A DNA stretch of 64,000 nt. Origin: Cinclus cinclus (taxonomy: Eukaryota > Chordata > Aves > Passeriformes > Cinclidae). This document shows positions 24,601 to 37,260 of the stretch, in pieces (the stretch's first letter is position 1; each line of letters opens with the position of its first letter). The notes below the pieces were generated by a model. That model saw nothing but the letters and a program-made list of their open reading frames with translations. It made no database searches and had not been told where the DNA came from. Both the position numbers and the translations under genes were made by a program. The DNA lies in the NCBI RefSeq assembly GCF_963662255.1, contig NC_085048.1, positions 98,872,229 through 98,936,228 of the forward strand, read 5' to 3'.

Positions 24601-27600
24601 TCAAATACAAGATTAGGTAGTTATTTCTAGGCTTTTATGTCTTTCAGCTAGAATTTCTATCCCAGTGTTGCTGAATACATTTTTATCTCAAAATGGAAAT
24701 GAAATTTTATTGACATGTGCCCACTAGTAAAGCACCAGAATTGTCTGAATTTTCCTTCTCCTTGGAAAAACATATATATTAATAAATTTGCAGAGCATCA
24801 TTTGCATGCTAAATGTGAGCACCCATCTTCACCCTTGAATACAGCAGCACAGAGAAATGAAGCACTAGCACTTCAAGTCTTCTTGAGAAAATCACCCCTG
24901 AACAGGCAGTCCGTGGCCCATGGTGAGTCGAAACCTGAACGAACTCAGGCCCCAGAGTGGCTCACATGAGCACCCTGGGTCAGAGTCATTCCAGGACAGT
25001 CACTATGCATATGAGTTAGCTTGCAAACTCCTTGCTTTTAAAACAACTTTTAAAGTATTGGAATGAAGTAAAATGAAAGCAATTTTTCAGTTCAGATAGG
25101 TAAACTAATTTTTTCAAATAAATGATTGTTTATTCAGTATGCAAAGATTCACCCCAGAGAGACTTTTAAAGACATTTGTACATAAAAAAGCACCTGCAGT
25201 TTTTGGCTTATAAGCAAAAAGACTTTAAAACTACCATATATTTGCATGTTTTACCAACTAATAGACTTACTTACCAATATTCAGGATAGTTGGCATTGTG
25301 CCTTAGTTTCCACTGCCCTATGCCATCCTTTCTTTAAAGGAACTTAATTACATACCAACATAATTATTAAAATCACATGCTGCTTCTTTTATAACGTCCA
25401 AAAATCATTATGATTGAAAGTTAGACAGAAAACCTTTTTTCCTAAAGCTTTGTGCTGTAAACGATATTAGAGTAAGCAAGGTTTGCAGCATTAAAAAGAA
25501 AAGCACTTTCCATTTTCCTCAGTAATTAAAAGATGGGAATTTAACATGCATTACTATCTTATTTGGAGGATTTAGGCTCCACATTGATGAGACAAATAGT
25601 TTCCTGAAATGTTTTTCATACAGAACATGAGAAGAAATCAGTCCTGCAAATCTCCAGAAAGATTTTGGATATGGTATCAGTCACATGAGTACAAATCCTG
25701 TTGTTTCAGAGAGGATAATCTGGAATTACAGCATAAGGCCAAGGAGCCTTGCTTGTGTTCTGTATGAAAAAATAAATCACATCTATTTAATAAACTTGTC
25801 TGCCTGTATGGGGCGAAAAATACAACTTACCGTAATGACTGATATGTGTACTTTTATAACATTAAACAGAAGGAAAAAAAATCCCCACTGAACAGAGGGG
25901 GGAAACAAGAGCTTAGGAGAATAAGGTAGAAAGCACCCACCTTCCACATAGTTGTCTTCTGTAAGCACATAACAGGGAAGGAGAGAAAAGGAAAACATTC
26001 ATTAAGCAGCATGCAGACTGGAACTTGCCATTGCATGTCTTTATCATGCAAGGCACCAAATACAACATGCAAGTGCTCCATTGCTACAATCCAGAGGGAA
26101 AAACAAAAGCACCAGGGAAGCAGTGTTTCCTCTACTTAACAAAATGTATGTGATATGAAATAAATTATTCTTGCCAAAGTGCAAATATTGTACAGGATTT
26201 AGTGCATCTCTTTGCACATGCAACTATTATTATTGTTAGTTATTAATCAGAGACATTTTTGTAAGACCTTTTGTGACTGCATATGTTAAAACCACCAGTC
26301 ATTTGTTATAGACATTCTAAATTAATTTGGTTCTACTTTCCCATTCTGAATTTTCCTGGATGATAAAGTAGTTGATTTTAAACTTCAGATAACTTAAATT
26401 CTTGAATATGCTGTGAAAATGTTATCACAGGCAGCATGGCTGATTCTGCAGTCATTAGAGAGGCACTTGATGCCATTAGGTCAAATCTCCAAAACCAGCA
26501 GGGAAAAAGTGGAATTTAACTGGGTGGAATAACTCGGGATTGTTGGATAATGTCCTATAGAATTGGTCAGCATCAGTAACTTGCACATTGTGAAAAAAAA
26601 AAAAAAAAATCAATCAATTCTCTGTCTGGTACAGCCAGCAAAGGCCACAGCAGTGCCAAGGATAAGTTCTGCCCCTCGAATAGATCAAAGGGCATTTTGC
26701 CTAAGGAAAGGCTGCTACCAACAAGCAGCAGCGTTTACCATTGTTTATACCCAACCCAACATCAATATGGGCACAGGAAAGAATGTTACCCCAAAGCTTA
26801 CAAGGCAAAAGGGGACTAAAAATTGAGCTTCAGTTAATAAAGTGGACGGAATTTAAAGCTGAGAAACAGACTCAGTGTCCTAAAACTCATGTCAGAGTCT
26901 ACAATCCTCAGCCACTCCACTGGGAAGGTGATTTTGAGGGAGTATTTCTCTGCTACCCATTATGATCATGACTGAGGAGGGAATAGGAGAGAGAAAATGG
27001 GAAAGGTAAAATAACAAAGGAAAGCCATCACAAAAGTCAAGGAGATGGACGGTGTGGAGCCAACAAAGAGACAGGGAAGGGTGACACACAGCAGTCTGAC
27101 TGCCTGGGAGATCTCTCGCTGCAGTTTATGTCACCTCCACCAGCTCTTCCTGGGGAGGGAATACGCAGAAGCCAGTGCAAATTGAAGGACCAGTCTGCCA
27201 TTACTGCTCATTTCTCATGGAGCCATCTCACAGGAATAGCGCCTTTTTCATGTGACCATGAAACTAAACTAATTTTGATATATTGTAACCCAATAAGAAA
27301 ATAAGAAAACAAGTTACATAGAATGGGGCTTAATGATATTTTTTAAGCACAGTCATTCCCTCACAGATTGTGCCACTTATCACAGTAAAAAGCCTTTATA
27401 AGTTAATGCCAGAAAACAATGACAAAGGTCATCAAAACTTGACAGTATTCCAACAAATAATTTGAAAATTTATCACTTTTAAAATAATACCTCTAATAAA
27501 TGGTGAATAGTAAGGCTTTAAGGGTTTAGTTATACAATTAGATATTATAATTTGCATTTTCCATTCACATACTCTAAATCAAGAAATAGAATAAAATTCA

Positions 27601-28607
27601 CTGAGATGATGAAGAACACAAAGCTTCACACGATAAAGATATTATATTCTATACACTATGTAAATAGGAGTGATATTTGGAGCAGCTCTTAGCAAAACTT
27701 CTCAAAGAGTCTTCTACTGTTAACTGCATACAGGAATTTCCTTTCTGTAAGTAAAAAAAGCCCACACAAACTCAATGAAAAATAAATTAGTTATTTCAAC
27801 TGTCGTATGACTTCAGGCTCTTTCATCTTTCTGGTTATCAGTGTTGGTGCATTGTAATTCCAACATTGTCATGGTGTTCTTTTTGGTGGCAATGTTTAGC
27901 TAAACACAATTTTTTTCAAACCAGCATATGAATTTGCTGACAGACCAGTTCAGTTCCTCATGATGTCAGAGTCAAAGAAAAGGGTTCTGAAAATGACATC
28001 ATAGGTAGGATTAGGTGGTTAAACTCATCTGGCTACAGGGTTTAGTATATCTTGTTTTATACAATGAGTCTTCCTCTTAGCAATAATCAGTATGCCTTTT
28101 TTGACGACTTTCACCAGAAAGATTTGTACTAGATGAGCAGCTTCCCCAAAATATCTGACTGATTAAACTTTTAGCGATAGCAAGTTAAGCTGTCAAAACA
28201 TTTTGAATTAAATAAAATGGAAAAAGTTGCATTCCCACTCTGTGAATTAAACAGTGCATATAGCCAAACCCCTATGCACTAGTAAACAAGAATGAAAATT
28301 TATTCCTCTCCAGGTTTTAGCCATGGTAAGTTAAACCATCTTGAACAGTTTTGCAATCTGAGAAAAAATTAGTTCAGCTTCTTTATGGCACTTTACAAGG
28401 CTTTTACATTAATTTAGCATTGAGCACTTTAATTAAGGTAGTTTGTTTCTGATGGCTGATATATTTCCATATCCCTAACACTTCACTTGGCTTTCTTGAT
28501 TCCCATTTTCTAGCAATGGTTTATTCTTCTAAGCAGAATCTAAGAAGCCAGAACGCCCAAATTCTAGTCTTGCTTTTTTAATCATTTTGCTAACTCCAGC
28601 CACTCAT

Positions 28608-28650
28608 AAAACAAAACAAAACAAAACAAAAAACAAACAAACAAAAAAGG
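28608..28650. repeat. (AAAAC)n / (AAAC)n microsatellite
   Basis: A run of AAAAC units passes into AAAC units and then poly-A. It is a simple repeat, probably length-variable. Confidence 0.9.
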
Positions 28651-28704
28651 AAAAATAAAAACCATTGGAAGTCATGTATACTATAAAGTTTCAGTTCAGA
28701 GGGA

Positions 28705-28800
28705 ACTAAATTTTCCTCATTTAAATCAGGAGTAACTGCATTTATGTCATTAAAGTTGCATTGGTGTAAAATTTCTGTACCTGGAGGAGAGTAGAGCCAT
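28705..28800. repeat. Decayed CATTGACTT-core repeat
   Basis: Successive blocks AAATCAGGAGTAACTGCATT, then CATTAAAGTTGCATTGGTGT and AAAATTTCTGT, then GGAGAGTAGAGCC keep the order of an old archosaur/turtle repeat: 'AAATTAGGAGTAACTCCATT', an inverted arm with a GTTACA.TGGTGTAAAA block, and a 'GAGAGCAGAATCAGGCC' end. The copy is diverged throughout. The assignment is from memory. Confidence 0.45.
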
Positions 28801-31288
28801 ACTACACATTTCTGTAGCTGCTGATGATTCAGCCACACACAGAATTTACCCACATTTCTATCCATCCACTCTGAGAGACCTTATCATCTACCAAGTAGCT
28901 CTGTTGACAGCAGCAGAACCCAAGGTTTTCAGGACCCAAAATGCCTACTCCAAAGGCTGCAGGCAGTGCGCAGAGCAGCTCTTTCCTTTTCTGCACCAGC
29001 TGATCGTACCGAGGGCTTTTCACCCTGAAAACAGGTGGCTTTTCCTTCAGCATTCTGACTTCAAAGAGATGTGAGACTTTTTCTGTTTTTCACATTGTAC
29101 CAAGCTCCTCAGAAGAAGAACTAGAGAGTTCTTATCCACAGCAAATGCTATTTCCAAAACCTTCCCCCATGCCCACCACCAAAAAAATTAATTTCCCTCC
29201 TACTTTCTGTGTTTGCAACCTAATTCCTGCAGCCAAAGTTTGCTCTCAGTGCTATGTGTGTAATCTGTTGACTACGCACATCGAGCCAAATACTGAATTG
29301 ACTTAAATCTGGTGTGACACAGTTGAAATCAGAGGAACTGTACAACTTACACAGGCTGTGAATCTGGCTTATTATCCTCAGATGAATTGTCTCAGGCTGT
29401 CCCTACTGAACTGAGAGCAGATTCTGCATCATATCTTTTTTCTGCAGCAAAAGCACAACTAATTCTAATTATTTTAGTGTATCACTCTGATTTAATGATA
29501 TGAAAATGGGAATCATATTTTACAGTATGTTTTTACTAATTAACGAACTATTTTAATATTCAGTGATTCTTCATGGAAACCTGGACATTAAAAAAAAAAA
29601 AAAAACAAACAGAAAAACCCCTGACTCTTTCTATATTTAGTGGCTATTTCTGCTATTACATTTTGTTCATCTGTTAGAGAATTTACACTTTGGTCACACA
29701 ATTATGTAAGAACTGTATTTTCATGACAAACAGAAGAAACACTAATTAGTATTTTGAAATTATAAAAACATAAACAACACTATTAGAAATGGCATATTAA
29801 CAGAGGGATTTTTATAGCACTTTTTCTTTTTCTCATGACAATTTAGTTCACAATCACATTCCAGCAAGGAAGGATATAACATGCTGTAGACATATTTTAT
29901 GAAATTTCAAAAGGGATTCAGAAGCATGGCAAGTGGTGAAATAGCATGAAATAAAGCTGTATAATAACGGTGTCTTGCAACAAAATTGATGGCTAGAAGT
30001 TTGAGATACAATATTTTGTTTTCCTCAAAGATTAATGCAGAATTATATTTCTCTCTAAATTTATCTACCAAAAATACCTGTACTTAGAAATATCATTTCA
30101 GGTGGCAGCTTTAGCTGTGGAACTGCTCCCACCATTTCTTGGGTAGTGTAATTTAGCCTGTCCCATCCATTTCTTAAATTGGTAGAGAAATATGTTTTAT
30201 TGACATGGGCTCTAAAAGAAAATATTTGGAAAGGATGTGAAAATATGAAGTATGCTATGAAACATGTTATAAAGCATGAACAGCCATGTAGTCAATAATG
30301 ATGAACTAAAGCAATAAATTCTATATTCATGGTCATGAGCATTGATCTTCTCATGTGCCGTGTATCAGAAAAATTCCATTAGGACTATTTGCATTTTTTC
30401 TAAAGTGTATTTTGAAAAATGTACTGCACATATTGATTCCCATTATTGACTCTAATTATGAATAAACATAAATTAATTATAAAGATACCTAGTACAGTAC
30501 TCTGATTTTGTTGCAGCCTTCTTGAGTACTGAGTAAACAGGTAAACAGCATTCCCCAGTCCTGTTTGGATTCTTAAAAAAAATATAGAAATCTATCAGAA
30601 TCTAGGCAAGAGGGCTCAGGAGTTCCTACATTTCCACATGGCTCCATTGAGTCTGAAATCAGTGTACAGTCCCTCTTAGTCTCCACACAGCTTTGGATAG
30701 ACCCATTCAGAGGACTTTCCAGTGCAGTTGGTAGAAATATTACAGGGACTTTATTGACATTTTTTGGGTGGAAAGCAGAAATTTCAGAATAACAGCAGTT
30801 TGGGCCCATTTTAGTTTCATTCTCTACCTACATCTCCTCGAGGATTCCCTTCTTTTCTGGATTGCCCTGTTCAGGACTTGGGAGAAAGGCGAGATCCTGT
30901 CAGGAGCACTAATGGAAAGCCTTGACTGAAAATAAGGACATGGCTTTCTGCCAAATGAAGATCATTAGGGCACAACTAGATATTTTTTACCAGCTTTTTA
31001 CAAGACAAAGCCATCAGCACAAATTTAGTATGCATCTGTGAACACTAGTAACATCCATGAATTTATTCTAAGTGAGGCTTTTTTTTCTGGACAGTATCCC
31101 AAGTGCTTTGAAAATGAAATAACGACAAAATCACATAAAATAAGCTACTATAGATGAACTCCAAGTGTGAAGCAGCAAGTAAGGTAGTGTGGAATTCAGC
31201 TTGACTGGGACTCAGAATCAGCTGGACTTTACAGCTAACACACCAGGCATTAACTTCAAGCCCTGGGAAGCATTTATCTAAGTCAGGG
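28801..31288. other. Non-coding stretch, no gene recognised
   Basis: Apart from the relic at 29.29 kb and a poly-A run near 29,590, nothing is recognised. The patch at 30.6-30.9 kb is less AT-rich and has a 78-codon minus ORF without a family. It may be an old unrecognised repeat. Confidence 0.5.
29285..29375. repeat. Decayed CATTGACTT-core repeat
   Basis: The blocks GAATTGACTTAAATCTGGTG, CAGTTGAAATCAGAGGAACT and CAACTTACACAGGCTGTGAATCTGG resemble the inverted-arm repeat whose consensus contains 'TTGATTTCAGTGGAGCTAC' and a terminal 'TTTACACCAGCTGAGGATCTGG'. It is one of several related relics in this window. Confidence 0.45.
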
Positions 31289-31654
31289 TGAGCCTGAGAC
31301 TTCCTCCCAGAAGTCTTTTGATGTTGTTATGCTAACTAGTCCCAGTTCTCTCCTCTGATTGGTTGTTATTTGCCACATTGTTCTTCATATTCCTAATCCC
31401 AGTTTGTGATTGGACCCTTACCCTCAGACCCTCCCCCAGACCTAACCTTATATATTGCTCGTCCTAACCCATTTCTCGGTCTTTGGAGCTCAACCTTATA
31501 CTGCACACAGTTTCTGGGCACCATCCCCCTTTTGTTTTCAATTAAAATGTTTCTTTTCCAGGCAACTCCAGCATTCCCACTCCTTTATTTTCACCACCCT
31601 CACCCTGAAGTCAGGGAACCCTAGAGGTTTGTCACAGCCACCCTCACTGTGACA
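31289..31654 (+). mobile_element. Probable solo LTR of an avian endogenous retrovirus
   Basis: The 365-base segment has the order expected of an LTR. Two GATTGG words (inverted CCAAT boxes) lie at about 31,356 and 31,409, a TTATATATTG TATA box at 31,448, a polyadenylation-like ATTAAA at 31,541, and it ends in a segment with CACTGTGACA at 31,645-31,654. There are no gag, pol or env remnants on either side, so it is read as a solo LTR. The 5' boundary is uncertain (TGAGCC or TGAGAC near 31,289-31,295), and no clear target-site duplication was found. It resembles LTRs I associate with passerine ERVs, but the family is not assigned. Confidence 0.6.
31448..31457 (+). promoter_or_regulatory. TATA box inside the probable LTR
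   Basis: TTATATATTG lies about 40 bases downstream of a GATTGG box and about 90 bases upstream of an ATTAAA polyadenylation-like signal, matching U3-R spacing in LTRs. Present activity is unknown. Confidence 0.45.
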
Positions 31655-33953
31655 AGTTTTGAGTGAACAAGCAAAAAACTAATGAAATAGAAAATGGCAT
31701 TATTTATGTGGCATAATGAAAACCATTACCATGTTTAGTTCCAGTGGTCATATATTTAAAATTAAGTAAAAAATAAGAGAGGTTTCAGGAGAAAACTTTC
31801 TCTACAGTCATTCATGTCATTAAAACCCTAAGAAAACTCAGGAACCATGTCTTACAAAGATGCTCAATATGTTGAATATATCCAAGATAAGATAAAGAGG
31901 TGTCTGAACCCAGCCTATAACTGTCAAAAGTTCTTGATAGCTTAGGATAGAATTTCTTTCAACCAAACAAAACTGTCATCAAGAGTCAGAAGAGTTCAAA
32001 CTGAAAAGAAGACAAAAATATTCAATAAAGACAAAGTAAGCATTGACAATTCTAGGAAATCCTTCCCTGAAGTCTTCAGCGCCTTTCTCCAACAGGGACT
32101 GAATATCAATCATTGTTTTTTGGGCTGCATTGTAGGAATCACTGAAAGAGATTCTGCCTTTTAACATTTAGGAGGTCAGGTTAATATTTTCATAGTGGTA
32201 CATTCTGGACAGAACTCCTATGAATCTGTGAATTTTCTCTAGTTAAATGAGAACAGAAATCAAGCATAAACAGTAGAAAATACTTTGACACCCTGTTAAA
32301 CAGAAAAGCGTTCGAATAAATTGTTTTCTCAGAATCAATCTCTGTTTCCTTTACAAAAAGATTTCTCTGAGAAATATTTCCCATGAAGAATTCAAATATA
32401 ATGGGTGGAAAAAACAATTCAGACAAATATTTATTTTCCCTATGGTTCACAACAGGACAATATCTCCAGCCACAATTTACTTCTACCATCTGTTACATTT
32501 TTTAATACCTTCTCTAGATATCTGAGAAACAGATGAGAAATAGAATCAAAATCAAGACATTAATAAATCACTACTCTTTCTCAGGAAACAGGTTTTTTTG
32601 GTGCTATTTCATTCCTGGGCAGATTTATCACTTTTCTAAGGCTTCCTATCACAAGTGTATCAAACATGAACACATTCAACATTGCTTTAGTTTAATGCTA
32701 TTATTCTGTGATGATTTTATTGCTACATATTTTTAAATACTGCGCATCTGAATGGGATTTTTGTGTCCTTGGAGCCATAGGAGTTGACAAATAAGCACAT
32801 CTTTGATACTTTCATCTCCTTTTTCTCAACTGCTTCCTGAAACTGACAATTTTGGAAAATTACTTGTTCTCTTCTGTTAGTAGTTTTTACCATACTAACT
32901 TTCACAGTCTCAGTGGAAATATCATGTACATATAAAAATGATTGATTTTAATTGTATTACAATTCCAAACAATTTTACTTTGGCCATATTTTCTACCCCA
33001 TTAAATTTAGGGGTTTTTCTCCAAAATGGGTCTTGCTACTCTCATATTTACTATACTTATGATCTGTCTACAATACATCAGTTCTTTAAAGAAATTTTCA
33101 TCAGTCACTGGGACAAGCATTCCCAAATCCCTGTCATGGCTGTAGTAAGTACAACCAGGAAGCTTTTTTTTTTTTTTAAATAATTGAATTTTGCAATATT
33201 AATAGAGATAATGAAAAGAGAAATAAATAATTTGTATATGTAAGGGAGAATCAAATAAGTACATTCCCTCCTCAGTATTTTAATTTCCATATATAAGTAG
33301 GAAATTAAACACTATGTAAATCTATGTATTTTACTCAGTAATCAGATATTCTTTAAGAACTGCTGCTCTTTTCTCAATTATCCTCTGGAACTCTCTCTGC
33401 GGATTTGAAAAATTCAATTTCCAGTGAAAGTCTCTGGGATTTACACACTTTACCTTGCTTTGTGCATTAGGACTTCTTCCCTGTAATCACTAGAGGTCTA
33501 ATTTCCTATCACAGAGCATGGATAGACTGACTAGAACTACAAACTGACTGTATATGTATGGTTCACTTTACAACTCCTCTTCCTAGAATTACATTCATTC
33601 CTTTGGATTTTCCTCAGTTTTGCCCTGCTGGGCACATGGTATGAAAATATATTTTCAGGCTATGCCTATCAAATCCTTTTGTACAGAATTAACTCTTCTA
33701 GTTGACAGAGAGCAACGTCATGTACAGATTATGTTCTATTAAAATTAAGTGGGGTGACACAGATATTTCTGTTTCAAGAATACCTGCTTTGGCATTAATT
33801 TGAGACATTCATAATGCAACTTATTTCAACACATGCTTTTATAAATAGCTGTGACACGAGGAATAAAGATTATTTTGGGATTACTCATGCCTGTTTTGAT
33901 GAATGTGAGAGTAGAAATATGTCCAACATTTCTTTGTTGCATTGTGTTTTGTC

Positions 33954-34003
33954 AATTTGTCCTCTTGGATAGTCAATTATGGCTATCCAAGAGGCTGCAA
34001 ATT
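33954..34003. repeat. Strong two-segment hairpin
   Basis: The 12-base arm CCTCTTGGATAG (33,961-33,972) is exactly complementary to CTATCCAAGAGG (33,983-33,994) around a ten-base loop. The flanks AATTTG and CAAATT add six more pairs across a 1/3-base internal loop. That is 18 pairs within 50 bases, the best fold I noticed. It could be a remnant of a short inverted-repeat element, a structured RNA or chance. It lies inside a short plus-strand ORF (33,851-34,090) that has no family. Confidence 0.85.
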
Positions 34004-35228
34004 CAGGTTCAGTTACTATCAGAAGAAATCAAATCCCGCTCCAATCATCCTTTCAGCAAAACTGGTCTCTTAGACCCATTAATAGAATAGGATTAGCTGA
34101 GCTGACAGAGAGTAAAAATGCTGTGCAGTGATTGAATGGCAGAAGCAATTTTCCAACTGGATGGCAGTTTTACAGAGGCGATGATCCAGTGGATAACATG
34201 AACAGGACATTGAAGGAGGAGACATTGTGTGTTTTGTCCATGAGAGGGATATTATTTTTACACAAGACTTCCTAAAACTTTTCTACTGTTATTTATTGTA
34301 CAGTGTACTGGCAGCTATCTACACTTACACAATCTCAAGTGTGCAAATATAGCATTCATTTTCCCTTTATAGAACTTACTAATGAGTGAAGACACATGAC
34401 TGTGCATTTTGCCTATCTTCGAGATATTCATTCAGGCCCTGACTTTGTAGCTAGATATTTGTGCCTTCCCAGACTGGTACAACATCAAAATTAGCAGGAT
34501 AGCCTGCAAAGTCAGCCATATTTTTGTATTCACACACTGTCTTTATGCAAAAAAAAAAAAGAAAAAAAAAAGAAAAAGTAATGTTTATGTGCTATCTGGA
34601 TGGCATGACTTTGACACAGGCAGCTGAACACAATTTGGTATGAAGCATTCTTGAGAGTTAGCAGCTAAAAATGTAGAAGACACACTGTACACAATTAAAA
34701 ATAGAGTACCAATATACAAAATCTTTTTTTTTGTATAGCTCTTTAGCTCGCCACCATGAAATTTTCTTGGCTACTACTCAGATTCATTTTGTGAATGTGA
34801 ACTGAGCTGAAGCTGCCTTTGGAACACATTAGAATGATACAGAAAAAGCCTTCTCATTTATATGGGAGTTTCCTCTGAAGTGAGCAGAGCTGTACTCTGG
34901 AAGTCAGCATACTGTAACCAAGTCTTTAATTTGACAACAAATTAAAATTTAATCATAGCTATCTGTGACTGCAAGTGAACAAAATAGATATCTTTATTTT
35001 TTTAAATGAACTTAATTTTCTCCTTTACTAGTCTACAATGATTTCAATCCTAATGCTGGATGTTATTCTGATTAATTAGTTACAGATAATGACAATCTAA
35101 TTACAAGAAATTTTACAATTTAAAAAAGAAATCAACATTTCTTCACTTAAAATCTGGTCATCCTTAGCTAAAGCAAGAACTGATACATATTTTCTTTCTT
35201 CCACAGGTTTTACAGAAATTGCCCTTTA

Positions 35229-35258
35229 TTTTTTTTTTTTTTGTGTGTGTGTGTGTGT
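35229..35258. repeat. Poly-T followed by (GT)8
   Basis: A T14 run passes directly into a perfect GT dinucleotide repeat of about eight units. It is likely to be polymorphic. Confidence 0.95.
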
Positions 35259-35380
35259 CCATGTGAATGCCTGGATTGAGCTTCCATGTGTCCAGAGTAA
35301 TTAAAATACATTGCACACTGCAACCAGTGAGGTACCCTAGAGCAATTCTTGATTTTCATTAATCACTTTGATATAAATTG

Positions 35381-35419
35381 TTATTTATTTATTTATGTGT
35401 ATATATATATATATATATA
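35381..35419. repeat. (TTTA)n followed by (TA)n microsatellite
   Basis: About four TTTA-type units, a GTG interruption and then about ten TA units. Confidence 0.9.
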
Positions 35420-35748
35420 AACTGTTATTTTCTTGGCATGAGATTATATATTGCAACTTTTATAACACTCCTAAGTGATGCAACAAACCTTCAGGCACTA
35501 GTTTAGTATAGGTGAAAAAGGTGGCTCTGAGAAGGAGAAACTGTGCCTAATGTGCTTTTGCAAACCCAAGATGTTAGGGTGAGCTACACTGATTTATCAT
35601 CTATGACTATTCCTGTCTCAGAAATGCATAAATAAAATTTACAGTGGTAGTAGATAGTAGTAAATATTTCAAAATAGTTCCATATTTGGGGTTTATAGAA
35701 ATTAACCCAAACCAGCTAGTTCTTCTCTTCCTAAGAACTAATCACTAG

Positions 35749-37260
35749 CACAGAATCAAAGAATCACACAATGATTAAGGTAGAAAAGAACTCTGGAGGT
35801 CATGTGGTCCTATCTCCCTAAGCATGCCAGGTCACCTAGAGCTGATGACCCAGGGTCATGCTTAGAGGGCTCTGGAATATATCCTGTGTTGGAAACTCCA
35901 CCATCTCTCTGGGTAAGCTGTGCTGTCCCCAAGGGAATCTTATGGGTGACAGTGTCGAAGTCTACTGAAGTCTGGGTCCACTCAGTGTTCTGTTCTCATC
36001 TACCACATCAGTAGAACCATCACAGAAGTTTATGAAGTCAGTCAGGTATGACTTGCCCTTGTTGAAGCCATGCTGTCTACTCCTGATGATTTCTCATCCT
36101 TAGTGCCCCTGAAAATGGTTTCCAGGATTAGCTGGTGCCTCTTGTTCTCAGACTCTAAGAGACTCTTAAGACTCCAACAGTGACTCCTTTCAGCTGTGTG
36201 GTCCATTTTCTTGCCCTTCTTGGAGATGGGAATTACATTTGTACTCTTCCCTCTTTGGGGCCATGATTAATCAAAGACTACCTAGAGTGGTCTCACAATG
36301 ACAGGTCACTGTTCCCTCAGCATATATGGTTGTATCCCATCAGGTGCCATGGACTTACATATGGGCAGTTTGCATAAGTATTCTCTGACATGATCCTCTT
36401 CCACCAAGGGTACCTTGTCCTTGGTCTACCCTTTCCCTTTTTCTCAGGGACCTGGGATTACTGAAAGTTGATTCTGCTAGTAAAGGTTGAGGCAAAAAAG
36501 GCATTCAAGACCTCTTCTTTTTTTGTCTCCTGTGTCACCATGTCCCCTGTCTTGTGGCCAATGGATTCACATTTTCCCTGTTCTTTTTGTCAGTGATGTA
36601 CTTATAGTATCCCTTCTTGTTTTTTACTTCCCTGGACAGTTGAAATTCCATTTGGACTTTGGCTTTCTTCACTTCACTCTTGAGTACTCAGACAGTGCTT
36701 CTGTAGTCCTCCCAGCCCTACCTGTTCTTACTTCCACCCTTTGTAGGCTTTTATTTTTTTTTCTTGTGTGAAGGTGATCCAGAAATATTAACCTGCTTTC
36801 TTGGACCCTTTTTTTTCCAGGGCCTTATCCCACGGGACTCTTCTGAGCAGATCTTTGAAGAAGCCAAGGTCAGCTCTTCTGAAGGCAATGGTTGCGAGCT
36901 TTCTTCTCACTCTTATCTGTGTCTTCAGAGTCCTCAACTCCACCATGGCCACTGCAGACAAAGTTGCCTGATCTTCACATTCCGAATGAGCCCCATCTTT
37001 CAGTTTCTCTGGTCCAGGATACTACTTCTCCTTATTGGCTCTGCTCTTATTTGGAGGTGGAAGTTATCAATACGCTCCAAGAGCCTCCCGGACTGCCTAT
37101 ATCCTGCCAAGTTCTCCCCCTAGCAGACACCATGGTGGCTGAGGTTCCCCATGAGGACCAGGGCCGGTGAGTGCGAAGTTCTTCCTGTCTGTCCCTAGGC
37201 CTCATCTGCTTGTTCTTCCTGGTCAAGTGGATTATAGCAGACACCTTCTATAAAATCATT
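35749..37260 (-). mobile_element. CR1 LINE, 5'-truncated and internally deleted
   Basis: CR1 is the dominant bird non-LTR retrotransposon. This copy runs on the minus strand. Its 3' untranslated end is at 35,749-35,925, recognised by CAGAATCAAAGAATCACACA and the GATGACCCAGGGTCATGCTTA block. The ORF2 region follows to about 37,260. Minus-strand translation near 36,041-36,100 gives RSRQHGFNKGKS, the N-terminal reverse-transcriptase motif. Complements of the endonuclease-RT linker lie at 36.4-36.8 kb. Endonuclease remnants lie at 36.85-37.25 kb, including a CSDHxMVE-type region and a DQEEQADEA-like end. The reading frame is broken by stops and frameshifts. The join near 35,925-35,940 goes straight from the 3' UTR to the early RT region, so the catalytic palm and the C-terminal half are missing. 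The left end may extend some tens of bases past 37,260 in diverged form. Confidence 0.88.

Larger units (their letters stand above)
16961..28600. other. Long non-coding stretch, no gene recognised
   Basis: AT-rich sequence without recognised exons. It contains an imperfect hairpin at 17,677-17,716, a T18 tract that runs into a CCTTTTCCAG splice-acceptor-like word at 18,218-18,245, an (ATT)6 run at 21,664 and poly-A runs near 21,130 and 26,594. A 129-base open segment flanked by splice-like words lies at 21,201-21,329. Patches at 24.84-25.0, 26.43-26.96 and 27.03-27.24 kb have higher GC but no recognisable content. 18.9-19.0 kb is almost pure A/T. Confidence 0.5.
31655..35748. other. Non-coding stretch, no gene recognised
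   Basis: AT-rich sequence with short ORFs only (99 codons at most, at 32,190-32,489 minus, no family). It holds a strong hairpin at 33,954-34,003, an A-rich run at 34,548-34,580 and two adjacent microsatellites at 35.23-35.42 kb. Confidence 0.55.

Noticed and set aside
26436..26609. Short ATG ORF (27 codons) followed by a poly-A run as a processed retrocopy
   Set aside because: The peptide is too short to identify, there is no polyadenylation signal before the A-run and no target duplication was seen.
31406..31652. Two overlapping plus-strand ORFs
   Set aside because: They lie inside the probable LTR over its promoter and polyadenylation region, with proline/leucine-rich chance translation.
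36487..37170. Plus-strand ORFs of 92-119 codons
   Set aside because: They are antisense to the CR1 endonuclease and reverse-transcriptase remnant on the minus strand.
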